Positions 39,241-52,099 of a stretch of 64,000 nucleotides of DNA are shown piece by piece. The notes under the pieces were generated by a model, which was not told the DNA's origin, ran no database searches, and saw only the letters and a list, made by a program, of their open reading frames with translations. Position numbers and translations under genes: made by a program. The stretch spans positions 29,402,399 to 29,466,398 of the forward strand of contig OZ026841.1 of the NCBI GenBank assembly GCA_964023205.1, read 5' to 3'. Origin of the DNA: Lutraria lutraria (taxonomy: Eukaryota; Mollusca; Bivalvia; Venerida; Mactridae). Position 1 is the stretch's first letter, and each line of letters begins with the position of its first letter.

Positions 39241-40317
39241 ACTATTTATCTGCGTTATTTCTGGCATACTAGTATTTCTCGTTAATAGACAACCAATATT
39301 TGTATCCATTAAAGGAGATGAATCATTTTTGAAACTCCCTTATTTTATACGTATTAAAAATAAAAAATAAAATCAAGGTGTATTAATTTTAAAGTCTGGA
39401 TATATCTACTACATCTAAAACACGTGGTTAGGCATTCATTTGAGTAGAAAACTATCTTAAATATAAGTCATACAGTAAATATAAAAACATAAGTATGATC
39501 CCAGTACATCTAAGAATGTATGTATTAAGCTCGACAAAACTTACATTAACGAGTAACATATAACCCTTAAAACGTCATTTTGTAAGTTTTCGGTAAACGA
39601 ATTATTTCTTTTAAGAATCTGTAGCTAATCTCCTTTAAGCCATAATCTGAAGTACTATGGAATAACATTCCAGGCAATAATGAAATCTGACAGCGATTGA
39701 CGTCAATAGAGCAAAACAAAGCTTAACGATACAACTTATAATGAGTACAAATCTACTAAGTGCGGTACATACATACCACTATATAACCTGAGAGGCTGGA
39801 GACACATTGGAATACAAAACAAAAAGTTCAAAGCGTACATACAACACATTACTCCGAATAGCAGGCTCTTTAACGTGCAGTTATCACGTAACATGATCAA
39901 GCGAATATCATTATGTTAAAGTAAAATAAACTTAATTGGTAGCTCTGTAATTTGGAAATACATGTATGGTCAGCCATAAATGAACTTGAAGAGGCCGAAG
40001 TAACTAAGCGTTAGAGGCATCTTTTTTTTAGTTTCAATTTTGTTTAATTATTAATTTTTAAATTATTTAATTAACAACGCTTAAAATGGGGTACTATTTT
40101 TGCTAACTAGCTCCATCTATCATTGAAATTATTGTCATATTATTTATTCCTTTCGTTCTTCTTGTTTATTCAAAGGTCATTTTGGATCGTAACAAATACT
40201 ATGTACATGTATTAACAGTGTATTCTGAATAAACTTAAAACTTAACTGCCATTCAAAGGCGGGGGTATTCTCCGAGACGTGCATTGAGCACATATATAAT
40301 ATATTCAGTAATCTTAC

Positions 40318-41230
40318 CAAGAAAACATTCCATCATTTCTTCTTCAAGTTGAGAAAGTTTTCGCTTATTTTTCTTATACTTCGCTACAATTAAAGTATGA
40401 TTGTTTTGAAGTTCGTCAAACTCTTCCTGTTTATTTTTCTGTTCTATTTTAATAGTCTCTAACTCCTCTTTAACCAGCGCTTCGGATCTTATAACATCAT
40501 ATAGTTGGTTTTCTACTTTAACAAGATTAATTTCAGTTGTATTCAACTTAGTTATCGTCAACTCCAAACGTTCTGATCTATGCTTTAATTTATTCTTAAG
40601 AATTCTGTTTTCACGCGTAAGAACTGACGATTCAGATTCCAGACTAACAAGTTTGTTGCCTGATTCCATGGCCTGTTTTTGTGCGGCCCCTAACAGATCT
40701 AGGGTTTCGTTTAGCTTATTTCTAGCATCTAGAAGATCTGCTGTTCTTTCACTAAGTGTTGTACGCAGTGTGTTAAACTGATTCTGCAATTGAAGAAGTA
40801 ATGTGTTTCCATGCGGACTTGGGTTAGATTCGCGTACTTTTTCCCTTGAATGTCCAAAGACTTCGCTTCCTTGAGCGTGACGTCCTGATCTTTCACCACT
40901 GTTTAATTGATTGCCAATATAGTGCGATGATTGCGATGTTATAGCATTTCTCATTACTTTTTGTATTGAATTTTCCAGTTCTTTAATTCTGTTTTCGTGG
41001 TCAGATCTAACAGTCATAAATTCTTTCTGAATATTGTTTACTATTTGGTCCTGAGCAGGTAGTTTTATCTCCATGGGTCCGTCTGGAGATTGTCCAGACT
41101 GTTGACACGATGGATTCAGATTAACATTGTACGTACATGCGCCATTTCTAAGTTCACACTGTGTAAGCGAATGGACCGACGTCAAATATCCCAATCCAAA
41201 TGATAAGAAAAGTACTCCAAAAATAATCAT
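40318..41230 (-). CDS. Secreted coiled-coil/MAM protein, first exon
   Basis: ATG 41230, donor GTAAGA after 40318 (304 codons plus one base, phase 1). Residues 1-21 are a signal peptide. A short Cys module follows (C25, C32 in CELRNGACTYNV, C42), reminiscent of the angiopoietin N terminus. Heptad-rich coiled coils span about 62-98 and 145-300 with N-glycosylation sites NET, NTT and NHT. Joined in phase to MAM exons at 30984-27861, the product would be a secreted, multimerising MAM protein of about 530 residues, plausibly an extracellular-matrix or immune lectin-like protein; function not known. A TATATA box lies about 185 bases upstream (41415-41421). Intron 1 would be 9.3 kb, and additional exons inside it cannot be excluded. 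Confidence 0.82.
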
Positions 41231-41955
41231 TTTGAAGCTAATTGAACTATAATTATATCTTTAAATTGATGAGAACAACATTCTTCAAAATTCGTACAAC
41301 CTTACACTATATTGAATGATTGAATTAATCCGAGCACCTCTAAATCCCAAATAAAAAACTAGAGCGATTGTCTACCCACCTCCACCTGCGTGGCATACTG
41401 TGTTAATTATTCGATATATAAGCGATACGCACTTAATGTTCCAGAAAAGAAAGAAAAAGAGATAATGTTATTCTCATTATGACATAAAAGTGGAAGATCA
41501 TCCTGGCTTATAAGGTATACCAGGTACAGGGTGTAAGATTTGTACAATACTAGTATCCATGCTAGAATAAAAACAGCTTTCAATAGAACGCCTCAGCATG
41601 TCCGCAAAGGATTTTGGAAAGTAAAGCATCGAAGTCGAAGTCTTAAAGGAAGACTTGGGTTATCTAAACTTTCAGAAAATTGACCGGTAAGAACAGACCA
41701 CTCATTTAACAAGCATTATAATGATTCGTGCATATTTATATAGGACCTAGACTGATCATAATGAGGGGTTCATTCCATGCCATATCACTGATGACTGACA
41801 GGCAAGTAAAAATATTATTTAAGAAAATTGACCAGAGGAAAGTTATACATTCAGACATTTGAAAAGTAAAAACAGATCAAACGTATGTTCAATATTGCAA
41901 TAGACAAGATGTTAGGGTATACCGACGAAGAGAGTTCATCACGTAAGTTTGAATG

Positions 41956-42144
41956 TGCAGTACAACGTCTCCAGAGCGTCCCTCTCTTGAGCAACAACCA
42001 CCCTTCGACAAAAGTATGATTTTTCCCACTGCACGATATAACTAAATTTGTATTAATATAACCTCACAGGAGCAACGACCTCTAAAAAAACAACATAATT
42101 TTGTTTCTCTCAACGGGTGTTGCTTTGGATAAGTGGCATTGTAT
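41956..42144. mobile_element. pogo/Tigger-like MITE, family 1 (decayed)
   Basis: Begins TGCAGTACAACGTCTCCAGAG; internal 'ctctcttgagcaacaaccac' and 'gggtgttgct' match the 63641 copy; right end degraded to GGCATTGTA. Confidence 0.65.
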
Positions 42145-42419
42145 GTTTAAAACACGTGTTCAGTTTAACAATATGATGTACTGAAAAGCAGTTCCGAGTC
42201 CCGAGTCCAAATTCCAATATCTAAGAATTTATAAACGTTGTAGATCTATCTTCAAGATCATCTACCATGTCATTGACTTCCTTCATCTTTTTAAACGTTA
42301 TTTCTACATTCTAGAAAAAGATAAATACTACATCGCTATCACGGCTTTTTTTAGATATTTTATCAACCACAACAAACAGGAACATTAGATAAAATAAATG
42401 TTAATTTCAAAACCTTAAT

Positions 42420-42897
42420 TCCTTAGGCAGCGGATGAAGATAGGAATCAAGTAAAGTGGATATACTTCTATGTTTTCTCTTGTTATGTAGCGACTCTTCA
42501 ATCACCTTTTCATCTACGCTTATTGGATGTTGCAATGCCGCACAAAGGGGGTCATAATAGATGTAGCGTGAGGTTTTATCTCTCTGCAGGAAGGATCTGT
42601 ATATCATATTTTATTGATGTAAAAGGTGAAAAAAGAAAACAAATAATCGAGCTGTCTGTGTTTTGAGTTCACATCAACCTTACGACAAGCTGGTGCAAAA
42701 CAGAACTACATGTATTTTTCATTTTCGTAATTTGGACTCATCATTTTTAAAAAAACTATTTTCGCATTTTACGCCAATTTTGTTGATATAAACGAAGATG
42801 ATAATAATATGATAATGAAGATGATTTCAAATTGACCATAGCAGGTTCTTACCGCGAGACTTTCCTTAAACAGTATTATTCTACTCTCTGAAGACCT
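42420..42897 (-). CDS. Candidate small two-exon gene
   Basis: Exon 1 from ATG 42897 (MESFRSSESRIILFKESLA) to a GTAAGA donor at about 42840; exon 2 after a CCTGCAG acceptor near 42590, continuing RDKTSRYIYYDPLC in phase and ending LPKELRF with TGA near 42410. Junction phase and splice signals agree, which is the only evidence. A further open stretch at 42312-42240 after a TTTTCTAG acceptor might belong. Family not recognised. Confidence 0.35.
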
Positions 42898-42999
42898 AAA
42901 CGACTCCATAATCTATGTAGTTAATTATTGTCTGTCACGTCTAATTATGTATTATGTCACACCGAAGGTAAGCGTGTGTGAGGTTGGACCCGCAAAACA

Positions 43000-45560
43000 A
43001 GTTTAATGTCCCTGTAGCATGCTGTAAACCGTTGCATGGTGGTACCTCTTGGGGAAATGTCCAGTGTTTTACCCGCTTATGTTTTGTAAGTTTGTGTGTG
43101 TTTGGTTGGTGTCTGGGCCCTTTTCATATCTGTATTAAATATTAAATAAGCAGTGTGCATGTAGTAATATTCAAATCCTTGATGCTCCTTGGTTTGACTC
43201 TTTGTGACTATAAACAATTGAAAGACGTTTCAATGTTTCTCAAATCTTAAATTTTAGTACATTAGTATTGTAATACTTTTAATACGTGCGTCAGAACATA
43301 AGTCAGACAGAAAGAAATATTACAAAATCATTTCATGTTGAAAAACAGGATACAAAGATGAATTTAGCGCTGGTAGTAAATGTAACCTAAACAGGGATAA
43401 ACAAATCTTTGTACACGTGCTGTAGATTGTTAATTACGTATTTACTACATTACAACATACTTGTCGGGGAAAAACTTGTCCTAATCAACTTGTTTATTAG
43501 TAATACCTACATGCCACATATTGCTCAAGGCGAGCAAAGTATTATTTATAAAATTTCATAGCATTTTCTATGGCAGTTACTAAGAAAGAGTGCCATACTG
43601 TTTAGATTACAAGCTTACTATCTGATACACAAATTAATGTTAGGTCTACAGTCTTTAGATATCAGTACAGAATCAAGACAATTGAAAAACACCCAATTAC
43701 TAATGAAAATATAACCCAGTTGATTGTTACTAAAATACTAAAACTATGGACTATCCATTTGGGACCCCGGCCCTCTATTTCTGAATGGTCTTGTGATCTT
43801 TTCTTTATAGATAATCTCGAATTTTGAAGGACGGTCACTTTAATCAGTACCCTTAACGGAGAAGCCTTGTTTTGGCATCGCCCTCCATTAAATTTTTAAA
43901 AAGTCAATCAAATATCATCACATGAAAAAAGAGGAAAACATTTGTGTATAGTAATTTAGGTTTGCATGGTTTTGCATAGTGGCCTTTAGTTTACTCTGGT
44001 TGTCAGCCTACGATTGTCTGTACATAGAGTTACACCACTGTCTTGTAGTATCACTCTCGGAGAACGGCTGAATATCATAGTAACTAAAGGTTACTTCGGT
44101 GTAATTGTATTAATTAATCGGTTACGTACCTGGAATTAATTTTATCTAGTCCACTTGACGTATAAATGTACCCAACAGCAGCTATTGATTGACTGCTGTT
44201 GTTTATGTTCGATTATTTTTTTGTCTTTTGTTTTGTATGATATTGCACTAAACATGAAACAAAGAAATAGATGCATGTGCTTACACTAAAGGCATTTTGT
44301 TGTTGTTTTCAGTAAAGCAAGCAGTATAATTACCATTTATGACGTCATTGTCTCCCATTTATGACAGTTTTTATAACAAAATGTGTAACAAAGCATGCAT
44401 TTAAAACACCGCTCAGACTTTTGAACCGCTAGTTATATACAAATGTAAGGAATTGGTGCAAAGCGAGCTTCTTAGAAGATGGTTGAAGTTTGGATGAAGT
44501 GCTTGCACTCAATATAGCAGGAAAGCTGTCTCATTCATGACGTCAGCAAGTTGTTCAGAACTAGTTAATTGCTCTTATTCTCATAGTTCACAGTCAAACT
44601 AATTTGTAATGCCAATATTCACACGCATGTTTTGAAAATGATTCATTCGTTTATGAAATGAAAATATTTACTTTTTATGTTTTTATTTGTTTTACTATCT
44701 TTTCGTTGGACACATGTTCCGTTTTATTTGTGTTCCTTTGGATGGCCTAAACCCCAGATTAGCATCACGCCGTTCTTTAGCGGTACTACTTGGGAAGGTT
44801 CTGTTTGGTTTACTTTTGAATATTTTTGTGTGTTACGCAGGTTTGATGATTGGTAGGTGTTAGGTCTTGTGGAACTTGATAGTCTTTTTTATCAGAAAGT
44901 CGTTATAGTAAAATCTTACAAACATAAACTAAAAATCGCTTCTTCGAATGAACGCACAATTAGGCAAAGTCTTACAACGTTCTCTAAATTATCCGAAATC
45001 CCTATTGCACCGATTGACATTTTCTGTTAAATAGTAGGAAATGTGCCACTAAATGCAAGCGCAAAATGTGTGTATTTGAATGTCGCGGATTTTATTGATC
45101 AACAATTAATTAAGAACGAAGAATTACGATCCGACTGTCGCATAGTTGGCAAAAAGCCGACTGTTCGGCAGCAGAAAAGTAATGCAGACTTTTCTCTGCT
45201 ACACATTCAATATCAGAAATAGTGCCATTATCTACGCTAATATTTTACCTTGATCCTTTGCTTTTTTTGTCATACATCTATATTGTATGATTTATCTTGT
45301 TTTTGTTTGCTGTTGTTAGAATCACTTGTTGTTTCGGACAAAACATAGTGAACAAACATCCGAGTGTGTAAGAATACCTTTATATATCAAAACTGCATTT
45401 TTACAACGTTATTACATTCATGAGAGTAAAAAGTAGGCCTAGTAAGTCTTTAAAACAAAGACTTTCTTACGGGCAAAAACTTTAGCTTATACAACACTGG
45501 GCCTTATTTAAGACAAATACATGTATGGATATTTAGCAGAAAAAGAACATATGCACATTT
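43000..45560. other. AT-rich intergenic DNA
   Basis: No supported feature. Short open frames only, none with recognisable content. Confidence 0.4.
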
Positions 45561-45776
45561 ATTTTCGTGTGGAATGCAGTCGACAATTTACGACTGAAAG
45601 CACTGTTGATGGTTAATTTCGACCTCGCGATTTATCGATCATTTTGCAGAATGATGGTTGATTTTGTAAACGAATATGAACAAATATATGACTATTACTT
45701 ACTAAATTATATTGCTTTCTATGTCAGATATTTATTTGTTTACCAAGTATTGATGTGGTAAATGTTCCAAATACAA

Positions 45777-45934
45777 TACAACCCCTCCAGAGCAGCCCTC
45801 TCTTAAGCAACAACCTTCCTTCAACAACAGTGTGAATTTTCCCATCTAACTATCAATTCAATCTCTTCCGAGCAACAACTTCTTAACAGCAACATAATTT
45901 GGCTACCCCCACGGTTTGGAGAGGTTGCGCTGTA
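45777..45934. mobile_element. pogo/Tigger-like MITE, family 1
   Basis: Starts ATACAACCCCTCCAGAGCAG and ends GGAGAGGTTGCGCTGTA. Interior matches 63641-63810 (ctcttaagcaacaacc, tcaacaacag). Confidence 0.75.
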
Positions 45935-47107
45935 GGTCCAAGAATTTTAAAGATGTACAAGTAAAAGACCTATGCGTACTTGATGTTTACCAATCATATT
46001 GTTAATTTCTTAGAAACCACTGCCCGGAATCTTGTACGTGTGTTTTTATGGAAATTCCAGAAAGGATACCCGCATAGCATAGGTAATGTGCCAGGGCTAC
46101 GGACTTCGGGTTCCTGGACGTGGATGCTCTATGGATGCTTCAGATTTAAATAAAACTTAAGTGCTCGGTACTAATATTTTACTAACAAATTAAATAAAGT
46201 ATGTAAACAAAAATTAATGGACGACAAACTCGAGAATTTCATTATTATTCCGTAATTTCATTGGATTTTGCGTCGCGTGTTTACTGGTAAACATAACTTC
46301 CGCTCCGAATGCTTACATACAGTTAAATATAGCTTTAAATGCCTAGTCTACTTCACTTTTTTAAATACATAAATAAATAGACACAGATTTTTTATGTTGC
46401 TAAGCATTATAGTTATAAAAGTGGTAATTCAATAACTGACAAACAGGCAAGTAAATATTAATATTGATACAAAAGAATGTGGAACTGCAGATATAAGAGA
46501 CAGATCTGAAAGTCTATTGTTGAATTACAAACGTTCGTTTGAAGGTCATGAACTAGATTACTTAGGCTTGTTTGTTTAATCATCAAAGCGAAAAGTGCGT
46601 TCAGCAAAACTCGAAACAAGAATCGATTAAATTTATTTAAAGTACTGCTATATGCAAGTAACATGCATGCTCACAATTCAATCGCTTGTTAAAAGGTCTT
46701 TCCGTACTTTTAGAAGTAACTCTGTAATTTCATTATAAAAAAATTCCAGATCTATATGACCCTTAAAGTCAACGGACCTTGCAAACTAGCGCCCATGACG
46801 TCATTTGTACAAATCCGAAATGAACGAACTCCACATAATAACAGATTCAAGTTATTATATAGCTTCTATGAACACTTGGTACCAAGGGATGATACTTATT
46901 GTTATTGCTATTGTTAAGTTAAGCAATTAAATTTGAATCCAATCCGAGTTATTGAAAGACATTACATTTTGTTGGGGTGTTCGATCTGTTGATGAGTTTA
47001 AAACATTGGTCACATTGCACAAGACTCTTTTAATACGTGAATAAATATGATATAACTCATTCCGATTGTTATACTGATATTTTTAAATAGTATATTAATG
47101 TAACTAG

Positions 47108-47280
47108 CGGGATGTGATAGCGGACACCTCCGAATAAAGCCCCCCTCAGAATAAAGGCCATCCTTTTAAAAAAAACACATTGATGATTAAGAACAAATGA
47201 CCTCCGAGTAATAGTCATCTGTAAATAAAGCCACATTTTGTCTTTCCAAAGGGTGGCTGTTGTTCACAGGTTCGACTGTA
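47108..47280. mobile_element. pogo/Tigger-like MITE, family 2
   Basis: Repeated 'cgaataaagc' and 'gaataaaggcca' units; right end CACAGGTTCGACTGTA. Shares 'aaagccacattttgtctttc' with 34148-34320. Left end decayed. Confidence 0.6.
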
Positions 47281-47289
47281 ATAGTAATT

Positions 47290-47366
47290 CGAGGGTTCAA
47301 CGCAACTGTGTCGTAACTCATATTGAAATAAGAACAAGTTACGACAGTGTTGCGCTGAGCCCTCGA
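47290..47366. repeat. Strong 29-bp-arm hairpin
   Basis: Arms CGAGGGTTCAACGCAAC... (47290-47318) and its near-complement ending ...GCGCTGAGCCCTCG (47338-47366) match at 25 of 29 positions with a 19-base loop. The size of a pre-miRNA. It sits immediately beside family 2 MITE sequence and may be a nested palindromic element. Confidence 0.75.
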
Positions 47367-47597
47367 AATGAAGTACAGACCCTGATATAAAGGCCATCTT
47401 TAGGACCAGAAAAAGATACGGTTTTATTACTAAGATGACCCTTCGTCCTAAGTCAATAACTAGAAGAAACACTGAACAGCAATCCTAACATAATTGGTTG
47501 TTGAGGTGGTTGATTTGTAAGGGTTAACTGTATGTTACAACTGGCCTGCAAGAGAGACATAAACACTCAATCCGTTTTTCATATCTTTCGGATCACG

Positions 47598-47773
47598 TAC
47601 AGTACAACCTCTCTAGAGCGGCCCTCTGCAGAGCAACAACCTCTGTATAACAACATTTTCAAAATTTCTTAAGCTGACATTTACTATAAATTTAACTGAA
47701 TAGCAGCAACCTCTAAACAACGACCAATATTTGCAGCTCCATCAGGGAGTTGCTCAACAGAGGTTGTACTGTA
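47598..47773. mobile_element. pogo/Tigger-like MITE, family 1
   Basis: TACAGTACAACCTCTCTAGA at the left, CAGAGGTTGTACTGTA at the right. Interior similar in inverse orientation to 18052-18213. Confidence 0.82.
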
Positions 47774-47922
47774 CACGTATGATTAGTACCGGGAAATACC
47801 TTCTACATTGGAAATAAGTATTTATTACAATTACAAAGAATTTGTTGTAATTAACGTAATATGTAATTACTAATTAGTACCGGGGGTATACCGAAATAAC
47901 TGGTAATCATGTAAGTCTTTGA

Positions 47923-48147
47923 TTACTTCATTTTCATTAAAGAATCAAAGAAGCAGATAATCAGGTAACTGCTAAGAATTCTGAGAATTATATCCGCTGT
48001 AACAGCTAAATTTAGAAGGAAAGATATTGATTTACAAAATGTACTTAGCGGACTATAATCGGGCGAGTCCGTTGTTGTGTCATCGGCGGCTGTCATCTTG
48101 CGTGATAGCTTGTGATGCATAGCAACAACTACTAGGGATTGCGCCAT
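47923..48147 (-). CDS. Possible small protein or first exon
   Basis: 74 codons beginning MAQSLVVVAMHHKLSRKMT, followed by a Ser/Asp/Thr stretch and one hydrophobic helix. No family recognised, no clear splice partner. Listed because the start lies in a locally CpG-containing patch; could be chance. Confidence 0.2.
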   Translation of the reverse strand: MAQSLVVVAMHHKLSRKMTAADDTTTDSPDYSPLSTFCKSISFLLNLAVTADIILRILSSYLIICFFDSLMKMK

Positions 48148-48164
48148 CGCCCGATAATGTTTTG

Positions 48165-48370
48165 TTTGTTTATTTTATATTGGGTTTAATGCCCCTTTTC
48201 AACAGTCTGAGTCATATGAGGCGGACAGTTCACCTAACTACTGTTTCTGGGAAGAACCAGTACTTGACTCCCATCCTCCGTAAGCAACTGCCGACCTTTT
48301 CACATAAAGAGACAAGGTCGGTATCTGGTCTCGAACCCATGACCCTCTATCAGTGCGCCCGATAAAACCT
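48165..48370 (-). mobile_element. SINE-like repeat, family B
   Basis: Contains 'gggtttaatgccccttttca', 'gaagaaccagtacttgactc' and 'cacataaagagacaaggtcg', ending in an inverse B box (ctcgaaccc). Overlaps in sequence with 17215-17340. Confidence 0.7.
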
Positions 48371-49435
48371 AATCAGTGCATTCTATGTAATATCGTCGCT
48401 TCAATACGCTGATAAGCCTATTGTTGTTTCGCTTTTGTTCGATTAACACCCCTTTTACTATCCGGCTTACAACCTCGGTCGAATTCGTTATTTTCTGTTA
48501 TGTCATGATTTAAATGTATGAAAGAAAAGGATGACAGTTTGAAACATGGGAACGCGCAGGAAATGTAAACAACCTAACTTATTATGCACTTTATACGTAA
48601 ATAAGTACACCAACATTAATTGTTTATCCGATGCAACAAGTGTGACACAGCAAAAATTATGTAACAATTACTTAGCGCTAATCTGCAAATCTTTCTTATG
48701 CAGCACTAAAATCGAAGTCGTTCCAGACTTAGTAAGAAGGGGGCAATTGAAGTACTACTCTACTAGCAGCTGTGTAAGTACTTATTAATAATGCTTACCT
48801 CGAAAATCCGAAATTGCTTTTAATAACTGGTGTCGTTTATCTGAGATGCAATCTGTTAGATGAGATTTACCTGCTTTGAGATACGTTTACGTAGTTTACA
48901 AAAACACACTTCAACGCTGAAGACGGTGATCTTATATTTATTTGAAAACATATCAACAACATTCTAGCTCAAAACCAGGAATTATCTTCTAAAAGTCACT
49001 TCTCTTACTTTTATATTGCCTCTTGTTCCAGAAATTTATCTAACTCAGCAGTATTAACGGGGTTATCCAAATATTGTATAGCTACATCATTTACTTGTTT
49101 ACAAACGAAGTGTGAACATTACGTTAGCCACCGGGGATTTGATCATAAAACGAATAATATTATAATTTTTCAGTGTATTATAAAATGTAGATATTTATTT
49201 GTATGAAATTCAAAGGGGTGATCGAAGATCAAGTAGAAACGCGCGGGACTACCAAACGAACGATCGTAGGTAAGATTCACGACTGCGCCTTTCGAATTTC
49301 TCAGGAACGCTTTTCTAGTGTCCCCATCTAAACTGCCGTACTGTGTCTATAAAAGACCAGGAAAAGTGCGAGGCATGTATCGGTGCTTTACAACGGACAA
49401 GACGAGGAATCAGAAAACAAATTTGAAAAGAGTAA

Positions 49436-49550
49436 GAATATAAATGCCTGGTACTCCTGTATGTCTTATCTCACACTCTCTCTGGGTCATCTATGAAATG
49501 ACCATAGCTGTCGAATGGTTAAACAACAGATAAACGAATGAAATTTAAAA
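49436..49550. repeat. Dispersed repeat shared with 29700-29830
   Basis: 'agaatataaatgcctggtac' followed by 'tcctgta', then 'aacaacagataaacgaatga', recurs with few changes at 29707-29820 inside the MAM gene. Nature unknown. Confidence 0.5.
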
Positions 49551-50238
49551 AACATCTACCAGAAAAATAAAAATTACACCTGCGGTAATTGCACAGTTGT
49601 TTTCAATTAAAATTGGGAACAGTTTCCAAATATCTGAGATTATATTTTGATAAGTGGTATACAATGACAAAAGGAGCATGTTGGAATGTAATTTGATTTC
49701 TTTCATTCCAGCATCTAAACAAAACTATTGTGCAACTGTTTTAGCACGAATGAAAATTTGAAAAAAATGGTGTTTTTATCATTGAATATATTAACTCTAA
49801 AGTAACAATACTGTTTTAGTGGCAATGCCTTGGTTTGAATTATTCAAGTACAGTTGTATTATTATTTTTTTACATACATTTACATTGTGTTCATGTTTCG
49901 TTCGTTGTTTTTTATGTTGTATTGTCTCGTCATTCCGTCTGTCTTTCCAAACACAGCCATGTGTACGTGCGGGGTTAGGGTTTGGGTTAGTACAACTGTA
50001 TTATTGTGCGGTGCAATTACGTACAAACCGCACTTGTTGGGATAATAAAATCACTTGTGGTAATAAAAACCAAAAGAAGATATAAGGCTGTTGCCCATAA
50101 TGTGCCTCTCGTGAGAACGTCCGTCCGTTCGTATTAATTGCCATATTTAAAGGTTCAACAGTACAGAGCTTTTGAGCAAAGTTGAAAATAATAACACAAA
50201 ATTGAATATGGCCAGGTACAACCATTGTATAAAGTTAA

Positions 50239-50338
50239 AACGCAGTTCGCAATTCGCGAATCATTTTTTTTAATTGCAAACTGCGTTCGGTTCTAGTCTG
50301 CGGTTCGCGGTTCAATTTTTTAATCGCGAACTGCGAAC
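50239..50338. repeat. Two adjacent CpG-rich hairpins
   Basis: AACGCAGTTCGCAATT / AATTGCAAACTGCGTT (50239-50254, 50272-50287) and GCGGTTCGCGGTT / AATCGCGAACTGCGAAC (50300-50312, 50322-50338). All four arms are variants of one 'CGCAGTTCGC' motif, each pair separated by a T-rich loop. Confidence 0.7.
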
Positions 50339-50399
50339 GTACAACATCGCATATGAGCGAAGTGAACTACATTTTTGTATTTTGTAACTATTCTTTACA

Positions 50400-51880
50400 A
50401 AACTACGATACCGTCGTAGACAAGTTTTAAACTAGGAACTATTTTTAAAGGACATAGATTATTAATGAGTCACATTATAACATATATATTTAGAAAGATC
50501 AATTTCGTTCACATAAATTGTATCCCGGTGACTGAAATATTTATGCTATTACGTACGTAGATACTTTTCAGGGACTTAATTATTTTTTACATTTTGTATG
50601 ATATATAATCTCTCATTATGCTAATGAAGTGACAAGATATACCTAAGTTGTTCTGTTTAACGAACTGGATACATTTCCTACCTATGTTTTATGTCTTAAG
50701 TACGAAGATGGTAAAATACGCCGGGAGTTTTATGACTTATTAAAAACCTATTATATCCAGGCGATCAATTTTCTTTCTGCTTGGGTGGGGTCATAATAAT
50801 AGGCTAGAAAAGATAATCTCAAGATAAACATTGGTTTGAATGAATAGGTTTTGAACTAAATGGGCAAAAGCGCAATAAATCTGTGGATTTACGTAGAAGA
50901 AAATTAATGTGTTATTTTTTACGGAGAACGTTAGCACACTCACAAAAGAGCCTCGGTTTTAATTGTATATATTTGCATTGTGTTAGCCAGGAAACGAAAT
51001 GATTCTTTTAATGTGATATTTAATAAGAAGTTAAACTAATTGTCAATGTAACAATCAGATGTAAAATTTCGTAGACATGATTTAGGTAATATCTAGATTT
51101 AATATTAAGACCAGCATACATATCGTACTTAAATAGACGAAATCGTAAATAGACGAACTCGTATAATTATGGTATTCATTTTCTCAACTATTAATATGCT
51201 GGCCCTACAGTTACACGAGTTGGTAGAGTGCAGGATTTGCATCCCGGGTGATAAGCTTGTTTCTCTATTGCCTTACTAAATATACAAAATCAAAAGAAAT
51301 CGTGTGTACAAAATCGCTTAATTACACATAATGTATATCAAAAGACTATGTTCTATATCACGATGTGGAGTAATTAGAATTAGTAGTGTCTTATGATGTG
51401 TTTTTATTTTGTGTTGTTGTTGTAAGTTAAAGCCCTATCTGAAATTGTTCATCGGATCCAGATAAATCACTGTTGTCTACATTTTATTCTAAAATATCTA
51501 GTCACACGCCCTTCTCATTTGATTTTATTACAGTTTTATGAAAATATAGACATTTAGTGTAATTGTGGTACAGCATTAAAATGCAATAAATTAAGGTTAT
51601 GTTAAAGTATCTGGTACGTGTTAAATCGACTTACTTCCACTGTAAATTATCATTATTGATAGTAAGCACATTGTCCGTTGTGTAAATAAGAAATACGAAC
51701 ATAAAACATATAATACCTACGCGTGAGCTGGGACGAGCTATAGCTGACTTCAAATTCAAGGTGATTACATCTTGATTGTGAGAAAATCAACCCGAAATAT
51801 TATCCTACATTCCCAGGAGCTTCCATATTTCTAAACCCTTTAAACCTAGGTATGCGGATGTAAATCCCAGAGAAGTTTTA
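50400..51880. other. AT-rich intergenic DNA
   Basis: A short tRNA-like string at about 51218-51255 (gttggtagagtgcaggattt) is probably an old SINE head. Nothing else supported. Confidence 0.4.
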
Positions 51881-51888
51881 ATTAACAA

Positions 51889-52067
51889 TACGGTGCAACC
51901 GCTCCAAAGCAGTACCCTTTAGCAGTAGTAGAATTATGTTGTTGTTGGTGGATTGTTGCTCTAGAGAGGTTAAATTAATAGTTAAACCATACAGTGGGAA
52001 AAAACATGCTGTTGTTGAAGGGAGATTGTTGCCCTAGAAAGGACCGCTCTGGAGAGGTTGTACTGTA
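51889..52067. mobile_element. pogo/Tigger-like MITE, family 1
   Basis: TACGGTGCAACCGCTCCAAAG at the left and CTGGAGAGGTTGTACTGTA at the right; interior carries the gttgttgaagggagattg block. Confidence 0.8.
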
Positions 52068-52099
52068 GTTTTATAGACAGATTAAATTGTGTATAGAAA

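Noticed and set aside
49319..49429. Plus-strand exon starting with CPHLNC after a TTTTCTAG acceptor
   Set aside because: Only 36 codons, no partner exon or domain found; too weak to annotate.
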